Position numbers and translations under genes: made by a program
NCBI RefSeq assembly: GCF_002252525.1
Contig: NZ_NNRM01000045.1
Location: forward strand, 55,756 to 119,755
Direction of reading: 5' to 3'
From: Brucella pseudogrignonensis
GTDB taxonomy: Bacteria > Pseudomonadota > Alphaproteobacteria > Rhizobiales > Rhizobiaceae
DNA length: 64,000 bases
In this document: positions 54,134-62,680 of the stretch, piece by piece
Layout: the number at the start of each line of letters is the position of its first letter
Numbering within the stretch: position 1 is the stretch's first letter
Notes under the pieces: model-generated
Told to the model about the DNA's origin: nothing
Seen by the model: only the letters and a program-made list of their open reading frames with translations
Databases searched by the model: none

Positions 54134-55606
54134 TCAGCTTTCGTGCCAGGTCCGTCCGTCACGCTCGATAAGAGCGATTGAAGACGACGGACCCCATGTG
54201 CCTGACGTGTAGCCCTGAACCTGCTGGTTGTTCACATCCCAACCCTTGAGAATAGGGTCAACCCAGCGCCATGCAGCTTCAACTTCGTCGCGTCGCATGA
54301 ACAGGGTCTGGTTGCCACGAACAACGTCCATGATCAGGCGTTCATATGCATCCGGGTTACGTTCATTGAACGACTCGGCGAAGCTCATGTCGAGCGGAAC
54401 GTGACGAAGACGCATTCCGCCCGGACCTGGATCCTTAATCATCAGCCACTGCTTCACACCTTCATCAGGCTGCAGACGGATGACGAGCTGGTTGGCGACG
54501 ACCTTGCCAGCATTTTCGCCGAAGATCGAATGCGGGATCGGCTTGAAGGTGACGACGATTTCCGAAACGCGCGATGCAAGACGCTTGCCCGTACGCATGT
54601 AGAAAGGAACGCCAGCCCAACGCCAGTTGTCGATTTCAGCCTTCAGCGCAACAAAGGTTTCGGTGTTGCTGTCGTCGCTGCCGAGATCTTCGAGATAGCC
54701 CTTAACAGGGCCGCCTGCGGATGCACCAGCGCGGTACTGACCGCGAACCGTAACGTCTTCGACATTGGCCGTGGTGATTGGCTTCAGCGAACGCAGCACC
54801 TTGACCTTTTCGTCATGCACGGCATCTGCTTCGAGCGACGAAGGCGGCTCCATGGCGACGAGGCAGAGAAGCTGCAGAATATGGTTCTGCACCATATCGC
54901 GAAGCGCGCCTGCGGTGTTGTAATAGCCTGCACGGCCTTCAAGGCCGACGGCTTCGGCAACCGTGATCTGCACATGATCGATATGTGCGGAATTCCACAG
55001 TGGCTCATAAAGAGCATTGGCAAAGCGCAGAGCCATAAGGTTCTGAACAGTTTCCTTGCCCAGATAATGGTCGATACGGAAAATCTGGTCTTCGCGGAAA
55101 ACGCTGCCGATGGTGTCGTTCAGCGCATTGGCGGATTCAAGATCGCGGCCAATCGGCTTTTCTACGATAATGCGCGTGTCGCGGGTGATAAGGCCATGCG
55201 ACTTGAGGCGGCTTGCAATATCGCCAAACAGCGTCGGGCTTACGGCCAGATAGAATGCGCGAATCTTTTCAGGCTTCTTGCCAATGGCATCTTTCAGAGC
55301 GGCCCAGCCGTCTTCCGACTTCGCATCGACTGCAACATAGGTAAGGCGAGCAATGAAAGTCTCGACTTCCTTGGCGTCGATTTCAGAAGCTTTGACATGC
55401 TCGTTGATCGCATCGCGGGCAAACTTGCGATATTCCTCATCGGTCATGGCGCTGCGCGAAGCACCGATGATGCGCGTCGGCTCACTGAGCTGACCTGCAC
55501 GCTGGCGCTGATAAAGCGCAGGAATCAGTTTGCGCTCGGCAAGATCGCCGGAACCGCCGAAAACGATACAATCGAAGGGCTCTACCGGTATTATCTGGCT
55601 GGTCAT
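54134..55606 (-). CDS. zwf: Glucose-6-phosphate 1-dehydrogenase
   Basis: This 490-residue enzyme oxidises glucose 6-phosphate, giving NADPH and the lactone for Pgl. The nucleotide motif GGSGDLAERKLIPAL lies near residues 17-31 and the active-site signature is RIDHYLGKETVQN (about 175-187). The frame runs further upstream, but ATG 55606 starts the conserved N-terminus and the upstream part runs through a dispersed repeat. It is first in the zwf-pgl-edd cluster. Confidence 0.95.
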   Translation of the reverse strand: MTSQIIPVEPFDCIVFGGSGDLAERKLIPALYQRQRAGQLSEPTRIIGASRSAMTDEEYRKFARDAINEHVKASEIDAKEVETFIARLTYVAVDAKSEDGWAALKDAIGKKPEKIRAFYLAVSPTLFGDIASRLKSHGLITRDTRIIVEKPIGRDLESANALNDTIGSVFREDQIFRIDHYLGKETVQNLMALRFANALYEPLWNSAHIDHVQITVAEAVGLEGRAGYYNTAGALRDMVQNHILQLLCLVAMEPPSSLEADAVHDEKVKVLRSLKPITTANVEDVTVRGQYRAGASAGGPVKGYLEDLGSDDSNTETFVALKAEIDNWRWAGVPFYMRTGKRLASRVSEIVVTFKPIPHSIFGENAGKVVANQLVIRLQPDEGVKQWLMIKDPGPGGMRLRHVPLDMSFAESFNERNPDAYERLIMDVVRGNQTLFMRRDEVEAAWRWVDPILKGWDVNNQQVQGYTSGTWGPSSSIALIERDGRTWHES

Positions 55607-55993
55607 ATATTGCTCTCTTCCACTTCTGACGCAAATCACTGTGCTATAGCATCTGCCCAAAAATCGGAATCGATTTTTGGAAAGCACGATGCGTAGACTG
55701 AATAATTTAGAGCGTCCTTTGTACGCCCAAGAGGGCGTACGGCGCTCTAATTGCAGATTGCGATTTTCGTGCAGCCTTTGTCTATAATCTAATCGATTTA
55801 AATTCAACCGTCCAATATAACATTCTCGCGAATGTTGCCAATTACAGCTGTCTTTGCATTCCGGTTAACCGCATATGCATAGATGACATGTTCAACATAG
55901 AGCCATATTCAGGCATGAACACAGCTGTGCTGAACAAAGTTTTTAATGGTTTGACGGGCGGATCATATCTCTCATCCGCAAAAGGAGAATGAC
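55607..55993. other. Divergent promoter region of zwf and the SDR gene
   Basis: This stretch holds the about 107-bp two-hairpin repeat (55644-55750), and between 55760 and 55990 an A+T-rich area where both promoters probably lie. No gene or known RNA motif is seen. Confidence 0.4.
55644..55750. repeat. Dispersed two-hairpin repeat (copy 6, full unit)
   Basis: The first hairpin is CCAAAAATCG (55657-55666) against CGATTTTTGG (55671-55680). The second is the 44-base element 55707-55750, TTAGAGCGTCC...GTACGCCC against GGGCGTAC...GCGCTCTAA. The unit is close to 105 bp long, like those at 39695 and 56741, and lies directly upstream of zwf. Confidence 0.65.
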
Positions 55994-56743
55994 ATGAAGA
56001 GGCTGCAGGATAAGGTTGCGATCATCACAGGTGCGGGATCGGGTTTCGGTTCTGCCATAGCGCGCCGATTTGCAGCCGAAGGTGCAAAAGTCGTGCTGGC
56101 TGATGTCAATGTGAAGCGCCTTGAAGACGAGCTAGCCGATATTGGCGAGAATGCATTGTCTGTGCAGGCTGATGTTTCGCGCAAGGATGATATGGAGCGG
56201 CTGGCGCGTGCGGCATTCGACAAGTTCGGTCGTATCGACATCATGGTCAACAATGCCGGTTTTACGCATCGTAACATGCCTTTGACGGAGGTAGATGAGC
56301 ATAATTTCGATCTCATCAATGCGGTCAACATGAAGGCGATTTATTATTCGACATTGCTTGTCGCGCCGATCATGGAACACCAGGGCAGCGGCGTCATCAT
56401 CAATACCGCATCGGCGATGGCCAATCGTCCACGCAAGGGCCTCACATGGTTTGCTGCTTCCAAAGGCTGGGTTGTCAGCGCCACCAAGGCGATGGCGCTT
56501 GAACTTGCTGAGAAGAATATCCGCGTCAACTGCATCTGCCCCGCCGAAAGCGAGGGTGAGGCTCTCGGGTTGTTCCTGGCGGAAGACACACCGAAGGCGC
56601 GTGAAGGTCTGAAAGCCACCATTCCGCTTGGCCGTTTCTCCAAACCGGAAGATGTGGCGGAAGCCGCACTCTTCCTGGCATCGGATGCATCATCGATGGT
56701 GACTGGAACCGCGCTTAGCGTCGATGGCGGGTATTCGATCTAG
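55994..56743 (+). CDS. Short-chain dehydrogenase/reductase with Phe at the catalytic Tyr position
   Basis: This 249-residue classical SDR has the cofactor loop TGAGSGFGSAIA (about 12-23), the VLADVN strand whose Asp suggests NAD(H), the NNAG motif, an active-site Ser in INTASAM and the usual C-terminal VTGTALSVDGGYSI. The YxxxK motif reads FAASK: the codon is TTT, so the catalytic Tyr is Phe (LTWFAASKGW). The Lys is kept. This predicts strongly reduced or altered dehydrogenase activity. The close relatives look like glucose/3-oxoacyl reductase-type SDRs. Its TAG stop is the first three bases of a repeat. Confidence 0.85.
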   Translation: MKRLQDKVAIITGAGSGFGSAIARRFAAEGAKVVLADVNVKRLEDELADIGENALSVQADVSRKDDMERLARAAFDKFGRIDIMVNNAGFTHRNMPLTEVDEHNFDLINAVNMKAIYYSTLLVAPIMEHQGSGVIINTASAMANRPRKGLTWFAASKGWVVSATKAMALELAEKNIRVNCICPAESEGEALGLFLAEDTPKAREGLKATIPLGRFSKPEDVAEAALFLASDASSMVTGTALSVDGGYSI

Positions 56744-56844
56744 AGCATTTCCGGTTTTTATTAATCGTTGGAAATGCTCTATTTATTCGTACTTCCGCGC
56801 ATCTTGTTCCGAAAACCGCTTCGCACTTTTCGGGACGCGCTCTA
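56741..56844. repeat. Dispersed two-hairpin repeat, 104 bp (copy 7, full unit)
   Basis: Hairpin one is TAGAGCATTTCC against GGAAATGCTCTA. Hairpin two is GCGCATCTTGTTCCGAAAA against CTTTTCGGGACGCGC. The unit begins TAGAGC and ends GCTCTA. Its first TAG is the stop of the SDR gene, and its final CTA (TAG on the minus strand, 56842-56844) is the stop of the HD-domain gene. It therefore fills exactly the gap between the two convergent genes and probably ends both transcripts. Confidence 0.75.
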
Positions 56845-57492
56845 ATAACCCGCTTCGCTCAGGAAGTCATTGAATATGGCTTCCAGTTTTTCATGGCGTG
56901 CCGCCGCCATCTGGCTTCCGGTTTCAGTTTTGAAGCCGGAAGCAAGTTTGAAAAGCTTGGTGCGGAAGTGATCCAGCGCATAGTTTTTATCATCCAGCGG
57001 GCGATTTTCGGCCATCGGATCGTTGCTGTCATAAAGTGCGCTGCCCATGCGCCCTGCAATATAAAAGCAGCGCGCGGCACCAATCACACCAATCGCATCC
57101 AGCCGGTCCGCATCCTGCAATATCTTTGCCTCAAGCGTGCGCGTCTCTATATTGGCCGAAAAGCTGTGTGCCTCGATCACATGGGCGGTGGCAGCAATAC
57201 GTTCTTCATTCCATCCAAGCTCACGCAGGAGATTGGACGCTTTTTCAGCGGCCAGTCCTGATGCGCGATGGCGATCTGGCGAATTCTTTTCGACGCTGAC
57301 ACAATCATGGAGCAGGGCGGCGGCGAAGAGTATTTCCGCATCGCCGCCTTCCGACTTTTGAATTGCAGCAGCATTTTTCCATACGCGCGCAATGTGGGAC
57401 AGATCATGCGAGCCGTCGGCTTTTGCCTCCAGGGCGTGCGGCAGAAGCTGTTCTGCCAGTGCATCGAAGGGCGCGAATGGTTGGAATGTCAT
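56842..57492 (-). CDS. HD-domain phosphohydrolase
   Basis: This 216-residue metal-dependent hydrolase carries the HD motif set: HDLSHIARVWKNA, the central HDCVS (His-Asp), HVIEAHSF and DADRLDAIG. It resembles YedJ-type HD proteins, which act on phosphate esters or nucleotides. The C-terminal end FLSEAGY stops within the palindromic repeat. It precedes the MFS gene region but is not coupled to it. The substrate is not known. Confidence 0.88.
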   Translation of the reverse strand: MTFQPFAPFDALAEQLLPHALEAKADGSHDLSHIARVWKNAAAIQKSEGGDAEILFAAALLHDCVSVEKNSPDRHRASGLAAEKASNLLRELGWNEERIAATAHVIEAHSFSANIETRTLEAKILQDADRLDAIGVIGAARCFYIAGRMGSALYDSNDPMAENRPLDDKNYALDHFRTKLFKLASGFKTETGSQMAAARHEKLEAIFNDFLSEAGY

Positions 57493-57545
57493 GTCAGGCT
57501 TTCAAAAAGGACTCAATTGATGGGTGTACCTATTCCCGCCATACG

Positions 57546-58820
57546 TCAGTTCTGTGAAGCCCTGCGTAAAACCATCCAGTTATAAAGCGCGCCCATCGCC
57601 ATCAAGAGACAGGTGCCGATAAACACCCACGGCATACCCATGCGTCCGCCGACAAAGCCACCGGCGACCGGACCCGCAACCTGTCCGACATATTGCGCCG
57701 AAACAGAGAGGCCAAGCACGCTGCCTGCAACACGGTCAGGGACATTGTGCCGGATGACGCTGCTGATGCAGGGTAAAAGGCCGCCGAGCGCCAAGCCCAT
57801 CAGGAAGCGTAAACCGATCAGCTGCCAGGCTTCGGTTACGAAAGCCTGCGGAATCAGCAGGATTGCGGCAATCGCCAAAGCGCCAGTGATAACGCGGGTA
57901 TGGCCGATACGATCTGCCAGACGGCCAAGACGCGAGGCCGACAGGATGCTGCCGAGCGCTGCCGCAGCCATCACGACACCGGAAATCAGAGTGACCTTGG
58001 TCTGGTCATCCATCAGCTGCATCACATAGACGGTGATGATCGGTTCGATCGACATATTGGCGAACATCAACAACATACCGGTCGCAAGCATGGCAATGAC
58101 GGGTCTGCGGTCGGGAACTGCTGCCCATATCGATTGCTTCTTTTGTTCCTTGTTTCGCTTGGGCGGTTTACGATCTTCGCGGATCAGAAATGTTGTTGCA
58201 AGGAAGGTCAGGAAGATCACGCTGCCAGCCAGCCAGAAGGTTGCGCGGATGCCTATCAGCGGTGGAAGCGCGCCACCCAGCAGAGGGCCAGCTAGATTGC
58301 CTGCCATGATGCCGGCAGAAAGTGCGCCGAGCGCCCAGCCGGTCTTATCCTTTGGTGTCTGGGTTGCGACGAGGATCATGGAGCCGGACGAATAGCCGCC
58401 TGCAATGCCGACGAACAGGCGGAGTGCGACGAGCTGCCAGATATCTGTGACCATGCCCATCAGCGACATGGCAATAGCCATGCCAAGGCTCGCCCGGATC
58501 AGCATCAGCTTGCGGCCATAAAGATCGCCGAGCTTGCCCCAGAATGGAGCTACAATTGCGGCTGCGAGAAAGGTCGCGCCATAGGCAATGCCTGACCACT
58601 GCACGATAGCGGCATGATCGGCGACGCCCAGTTGTTCGACATAAAGCGGTAGGAACGGCAGAAGCAGCGACATGGCAACAAGCGTGGTGAACGAACCGAT
58701 CAGGCAGATGAGAAGGTTCTGCTTCCAGTAGCGCTCGTGAATTTCGTCTGCGACGGTCGTGTTTTTCGCATCCGCGTTGATTGTGGCCTTGCCGCCGCTT
58801 GTGGCGTGCTGGGTGCTCAT
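57546..58820 (-). CDS. MFS drug-efflux transporter, MdtG-like
   Basis: This 424-residue, 12-helix transporter resembles E. coli MdtG (YceE) in key stretches: LPFLPLYVEQLGV, WSGIAYGATFLAAAIVAPFWG, KLMLIRASLGMAIAMSLMG and LATQTPKDKTGWALG-type segments. MdtG is an efflux pump linked to fosfomycin and deoxycholate tolerance; the substrate here is not proven. ATG 58820 begins the conserved part after a hydrophilic head of about 35 residues. The gene is divergent from a GntR regulator, which may control it. Confidence 0.88.
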   Translation of the reverse strand: MSTQHATSGGKATINADAKNTTVADEIHERYWKQNLLICLIGSFTTLVAMSLLLPFLPLYVEQLGVADHAAIVQWSGIAYGATFLAAAIVAPFWGKLGDLYGRKLMLIRASLGMAIAMSLMGMVTDIWQLVALRLFVGIAGGYSSGSMILVATQTPKDKTGWALGALSAGIMAGNLAGPLLGGALPPLIGIRATFWLAGSVIFLTFLATTFLIREDRKPPKRNKEQKKQSIWAAVPDRRPVIAMLATGMLLMFANMSIEPIITVYVMQLMDDQTKVTLISGVVMAAAALGSILSASRLGRLADRIGHTRVITGALAIAAILLIPQAFVTEAWQLIGLRFLMGLALGGLLPCISSVIRHNVPDRVAGSVLGLSVSAQYVGQVAGPVAGGFVGGRMGMPWVFIGTCLLMAMGALYNWMVLRRASQN

Positions 58821-58946
58821 GCTGTGTTCCGTGTTTTTATGCGTGATTGCATTGTATGCCATTTTGGGATACCAAAACGGAATACACACATGCGCCTGTC
58901 CTGACGGCTTGTCAATCAGTCGCGCGCCAGAATTATTGAGGGTCCA

Positions 58947-59612
58947 ATGTCACAGATGCGTCAAGTCGAAGAACAGCTACGCGATATGATCCTCGGGCTT
59001 GAACTGGGGCCGGGTGAGCGGCTGACTGAACGCTGGATCGAAGCGCAGTTTAATGCTTCGCGCACGCCGATCCGCGCAGCGCTTTTGCGTCTTGAGGCGG
59101 AAGGGCTTGTGGGGCGGGAAGGGCGCGGTTGGACTGTTTCACCGATCAATCTTGCGGAGATTGAACAGATCGGCGTTTATCGTGAAGCGCTGGAGATAGC
59201 CGCCCTCAATGTCACTTGCGCGCTGGAAGATCGCAGTGGCGTGGAGGCGATTGCCGAAATGCTCAACAGTTGCGATGCCACAAGCACACGCGAGGAGTGG
59301 CATCGTGTGGGTATGGATTTTCACATCGAACTCGCGCGACTTTCAGGCAATGAATTTCTGAGCCGTGGTGTTCGCGATGCCATGCAGCGGCTGTCACGGG
59401 CGCGCTGGCTTGAAGTGCGCGACGCGGACGCGCTTGCGCGTGCGTGGCAGCAGCATCGCGCAATTCTTGATGCCGTGCGGGAAGGAGATGCGTCGCAAGC
59501 GACAGCTCTGATGACATCGCATCTTGGAGGAAGCCGGTCGCGCCTGATCGATAATCTGCGCGAGGACCGGCGAGGTTTGAAAGCGCGCGGCTTTGCGGTG
59601 GTTAGCGGCTAA
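58947..59612 (+). CDS. GntR-family transcriptional regulator (FCD)
   Basis: This 221-residue regulator has an N-terminal winged helix (GERLTERWIEAQFNASRTPI, ALLRLEAEGLVGREGRGWTV) and a C-terminal all-helical FCD ligand domain with a metal-binding-like DFHIELARLSGN. GntR/FCD proteins usually sense organic acids or metabolites. It is divergent from the MdtG-like transporter with 126 bases between starts, so control of that gene is plausible. Confidence 0.88.
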   Translation: MSQMRQVEEQLRDMILGLELGPGERLTERWIEAQFNASRTPIRAALLRLEAEGLVGREGRGWTVSPINLAEIEQIGVYREALEIAALNVTCALEDRSGVEAIAEMLNSCDATSTREEWHRVGMDFHIELARLSGNEFLSRGVRDAMQRLSRARWLEVRDADALARAWQQHRAILDAVREGDASQATALMTSHLGGSRSRLIDNLREDRRGLKARGFAVVSG

Positions 59613-59614
59613 AA

Positions 59615-59655
59615 GCATTTCCAGAAAAAGTGCGAAGAGGTTTTGCTGGAAATGC
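59615..59655. repeat. Dispersed palindromic repeat (copy 8, single hairpin)
   Basis: GCATTTCCAG (59615-59624) and CTGGAAATGC (59646-59655) form a perfect 10-bp stem. The 21-base loop contains AAAAAGTGCGAAGAGGTTTT, which is the family spacer seen elsewhere. It lies between the convergent GntR and DUF1127-like genes and may end transcription. Confidence 0.6.
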
Positions 59656-59672
59656 GTAAAAACAGATAACTT

Positions 59673-59894
59673 TCACCATTCAGGCAGCTTGTGTCCGTCA
59701 CGGTCAAAGCGGGAAGGTCGTCCTTCCTTAATGCCCACATCACGCAGCAGATATTCCGGCGAATTTTCGCTGATGACGTAATGGCTCGGCTTCCGCTTAA
59801 ACAAGCGTGCAATCCACGCACGCAGGCCGGAAGACGCTATTTTTTCAGGGCAAACAACGGCAATCGCTGATGAGTTGATTTCAACGTCACGCAT
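59673..59894 (-). CDS. Small DUF1127-like protein
   Basis: This 73-residue protein is basic in the middle (LRAWIARLFKRKPSHY) and has the DUF1127-type motif YLLRDVGIKEG near the C-terminus. Small DUF1127 proteins occur widely in alphaproteobacteria and have been tied to RNA and phosphate/carbon physiology in some species. ATG 59894 gives this short form; the longer frame from 60065 overlaps the next gene's start and is unlikely. It is divergent from the GcvA-like regulator. Confidence 0.65.
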   Translation of the reverse strand: MRDVEINSSAIAVVCPEKIASSGLRAWIARLFKRKPSHYVISENSPEYLLRDVGIKEGRPSRFDRDGHKLPEW

Positions 59895-60033
59895 GGTCGA
59901 TCTCGATTTTTCTAAGTTTAGGGCCGAGTGGGAAGTTCGGCTGTCGATTAAATTCTGCCTATGCTTATGACGGAAAAACGCGTTGTTTTCCAATCGAACG
60001 TCGATTATGATGCATAAGGAGAACTTATGTATT

Positions 60034-60915
60034 ATGACGTCGCCCTTACCGCCGCTCTCAGCCATTCGTGTTTTTGAATCTGCTTCCCGTCATGCGAGCT
60101 TTACGCGGGCTGCGGAAGAGCTTGGAATGACTCAGGCTGCCGTCAGCTATCAGATAAAATTGCTGGAAGAGCGTGTCGGCGCACCGCTGTTTCTGCGAAA
60201 GCCGCGCCAGGTGGAATTGACCGAACTGGGCAAGCGTCTCGCTCCTGCCATCAATGATGCTTTTGAAACCATGCGGGCCGCCTTTGCATCGGCACGCGAA
60301 GATACACAGGGCGTTTTGACGATCAGCGCTGTGGTGACTTTTGCGGCAAACTGGCTCGTGCAGCGGTTGGGATCGTTTCAGATGCGGCACCCCGCGCTGG
60401 CCGTGCGGCTGGATACATCGAACGATATGGTCGATTTCGCAACCTCAAATGTCGATATGGCCATACGCAGCGGGCGAGGTGAATGGCCCGGTATGATCTC
60501 GCATGAGCTGATTAAAGCGCAGTTTTCACCAATGCTTAGTCCGAAGCTTATTGAATCTGTCGGCGGTATTAAAGAACCTGCTGATCTGTTGCGTCTTCGC
60601 GCCGTTGACCCCACCGATCCATGGTGGAACATCTGGTACAAGGCTGCTGGAATTGAAAATCCGGACATCAAGGGCAACGCATTCAGCCGGTATGGCGCGC
60701 AGCATTTGGAAGGTCGTGCCGCTGCAGCCGGGCAGGGCGTGGGTATCCTGACGCCCGCGTTTCATGCGGCTGAACTGGCATCAGGGCAATTGATCCAACC
60801 CTTTGATCTTCTATGTGATGATGGACAGGCCTATTGGTTGGTCTATCCCAAAGCGCGAAAGAACATGCCCAAAGTCCGGGCTTTTCGTGAGTGGATTTTG
60901 GGTGAACTAAGTTAA
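60034..60915 (+). CDS. LysR-family regulator, GcvA-like
   Basis: This 293-residue LysR-type regulator has an N-terminal helix-turn-helix (ASFTRAAEELGMTQAAVSYQ) and a GcvA-type effector domain (DFATSNVDMAIRSGRGEWPG, GAQHLEGRAAAAGQGVGIL). GcvA controls glycine cleavage in E. coli, but many paralogs of this shape control unrelated genes. AAGGAG at 60016-60021 stands 12 bases before ATG 60034; ATG 60010 is in frame. Targets in the window are not evident. Confidence 0.85.
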   Translation: MTSPLPPLSAIRVFESASRHASFTRAAEELGMTQAAVSYQIKLLEERVGAPLFLRKPRQVELTELGKRLAPAINDAFETMRAAFASAREDTQGVLTISAVVTFAANWLVQRLGSFQMRHPALAVRLDTSNDMVDFATSNVDMAIRSGRGEWPGMISHELIKAQFSPMLSPKLIESVGGIKEPADLLRLRAVDPTDPWWNIWYKAAGIENPDIKGNAFSRYGAQHLEGRAAAAGQGVGILTPAFHAAELASGQLIQPFDLLCDDGQAYWLVYPKARKNMPKVRAFREWILGELS

Positions 60916-61401
60916 GTCTTGCAGACGAATACCAAGGTCCTCGATTTCCGTATCTGCGAAAACCTCAATGCCATGGCTGCGAAGAAGAGTGGCGGTGACA
61001 CCCGCACCAGAATGCTTCTGGCCGATGAATTTGCCATCATAGATCGTACGACTGCCGCAAGACGGGCTACCATCGATTAACAGAGCAAAGCGGCAATCAT
61101 TTGCTTGTGCCACGGCTAGCGCGGCCTGAGCACCGGCGACAAATTGTGCGGTTACATCGCCGCCGGTTTCTTCAATGACACGGCCTTTTCCGGAAAGAAC
61201 GGATTCACCATCGCCTCCCGCAGCGATTTCTGCAGGGAGGCGCGGCACGCTGAATCCCGCCATCAATTCGGGGCAAACTGTCACGAGTCGTCCCTCGGCA
61301 CGCCACTTATCGACAAGTGGATGTGCAAGCGGCTTTGCCGATCCGTTGTAACGGACCGGATGACCCGCAAGGCAGGCGCTGATCAGTATTTTGCCGCTCA
61401 T
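60907..61401 (-). CDS. DUF523 family protein
   Basis: This 164-residue protein matches DUF523. The conserved Cys-containing motifs are SACLAGHPVRYNG (about 8-20), TVCPELMAGF and DGSPSCGSRTIYDG. The spaced Cys residues may bind metal or act catalytically, but the function of the family is not known. It overlaps the convergent GcvA-like gene by 9 bases and follows the DUF3088 gene by 15, which suggests a two-gene unit. Confidence 0.85.
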   Translation of the reverse strand: MSGKILISACLAGHPVRYNGSAKPLAHPLVDKWRAEGRLVTVCPELMAGFSVPRLPAEIAAGGDGESVLSGKGRVIEETGGDVTAQFVAGAQAALAVAQANDCRFALLIDGSPSCGSRTIYDGKFIGQKHSGAGVTATLLRSHGIEVFADTEIEDLGIRLQDLT

Positions 61402-61416
61402 GGTGTGAACCTTTGA

Positions 61417-61764
61417 TTATGGATGCGGATTGGGGAAACCGTGCCGCTCGGCAAGAACTGCGAGAATAGCGTCCTTGTCCGAAACGAAAGCATTGCCTTC
61501 ATTCTCGCCGGCCTGATGGACCGAGCGATCACCTTTCGTCAATATGAACAAAGGTAATGACTGGTTTTCTTCCCCTACAAGCGCGATGACTTCATGCCTT
61601 GGGCGCGGCCAGGCGACCCGCTTGATGTCGAGGTCTTTCCCGAGTTCGGGAAAGGAAGCCAGAACCCCTTCCATCAAGGCACAATGCTCGCAATAGAATT
61701 TTTGTCCGGGATAGGCCGGGTCTTCAAACCTCGGCTGCAAAAGGTAAAGTGTATCGCGATTCAT
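61417..61764 (-). CDS. DUF3088 family protein
   Basis: This 115-residue protein fits DUF3088, a thioredoxin-fold-like family. The N-terminus (MNRDTLYLLQPRFEDP) leads to the Cys pair YCEHCALMEG in the position of a thioredoxin-type active site (CxxC). ATG 61764 has GGAAG 9-10 bases upstream. It is followed closely by the DUF523 gene. A redox role is suggested by the CxxC, but not shown. Confidence 0.78.
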   Translation of the reverse strand: MNRDTLYLLQPRFEDPAYPGQKFYCEHCALMEGVLASFPELGKDLDIKRVAWPRPRHEVIALVGEENQSLPLFILTKGDRSVHQAGENEGNAFVSDKDAILAVLAERHGFPNPHP

Positions 61765-61864
61765 GATTTCAACTTCCATCATTGCTTTGGAACAGGACGC
61801 CATACAGCAGAGTTCCTTAAACGTGAATCAGTTTAAGACAAAATTATGCCGTAAATATAAAGTG

Positions 61865-61912
61865 TTAGATCGACCGTTATGCGTCCAAAAGGGCGCATAA
61901 CGGTCGATCTAG
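61865..61912. repeat. Long near-perfect hairpin (copy 9)
   Basis: TAGATCGACCGTTATGCG-TCC (61866-61886) pairs with GGG-CGCATAACGGTCGATCTA (61891-61911) at 20 of 21 positions around an AAAA loop, with one G-T pair possible. The core CGTCC-AAAA-GGGCG resembles the second hairpin of the 55644 repeat. It directly follows the stop of the TyrA-type gene. It has no T-run, so it may be a processing or stability element. Confidence 0.7.
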
Positions 61913-62680
61913 TCATGCTTGAGAGACTCGGCTGAGTTCTTCATTCAGATTAGCAGCCAGTTCAAAAAAGCGCTGACGAATTTGCGGCGCAAAGTCATTT
62001 GCACGTTCGATGGCATGGAAAACCTCCGGCGCATCATGGCGCACCATGCCGACGGCCTGCATAATGAGATCGAAGCTCTTCGTCGTCATACGCGTTGGCA
62101 ATGGCTCCATCTGCACCAGCACTTTAGCGATCAGATGCGTGAGCCCCTGAACCATGGCCGCATCGCGATCATGGTCTTCGGGCGTTGTCATAATCACATC
62201 AAGCGCCAGTTGCTTGCGCAAGAATGCGCCGATGCGAAGCGCTTGCGTGCCGCGAACCGGACAAATGGCAATCTTCAGACCAGCGATCCCGTTGCGTGCG
62301 CTTTGCGGACCAAACAACGGATGCGTGGCGACAATATCGACATGATCCGGCAGGCCTTTGAGCATGATATTGGTGGGACCAACCTTCACCGATCCGACAT
62401 CCATAACCAGCGCGCCGGGCCGCAGATGCGGCGCGATAGCTCTGACAACGCCTTCAAGGGTTGATACTGGTGTTGCCAGAATAACGATGTCGCAACCGGC
62501 TGCATCTTCGATTGTCGCAAGTGTTACGGAGAGAGCGCCTGCAACATTATCCAGTCTTGCGACAGGATCATAAGCATACAGCCGGTAATATGGGCTGAGG
62601 TAACGGGCGATAAGCTGCCCGAATGCACCAAAGCCGATAATGCCGATTGTTTTATGCTGATGATTTTCGTCGAAAGACAT
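61913..62680 (-). CDS. Prephenate/arogenate dehydrogenase family protein
   Basis: This 255-residue protein has an N-terminal Rossmann motif (GIIGFGAFGQLIARYLSPYY, about 12-31) and the prephenate dehydrogenase marks LATPVSTLEGVV, MDVGSVKV, THPLFGPQSARNG and a C-terminal helical domain. It probably oxidises prephenate or arogenate on the way to tyrosine. ATG 62680 is chosen because the longer frame adds an unrelated leader. The protein is shorter than many TyrA enzymes and has no chorismate mutase domain. Confidence 0.87.
   Translation of the reverse strand: MSFDENHQHKTIGIIGFGAFGQLIARYLSPYYRLYAYDPVARLDNVAGALSVTLATIEDAAGCDIVILATPVSTLEGVVRAIAPHLRPGALVMDVGSVKVGPTNIMLKGLPDHVDIVATHPLFGPQSARNGIAGLKIAICPVRGTQALRIGAFLRKQLALDVIMTTPEDHDRDAAMVQGLTHLIAKVLVQMEPLPTRMTTKSFDLIMQAVGMVRHDAPEVFHAIERANDFAPQIRQRFFELAANLNEELSRVSQA

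Noticed and set aside
54401-55696. 431-codon plus-strand frame opposite zwf
   Set aside because: It is antisense to a clear glucose-6-phosphate dehydrogenase gene, has no domain and no ribosome site, and is explained by coding bias.
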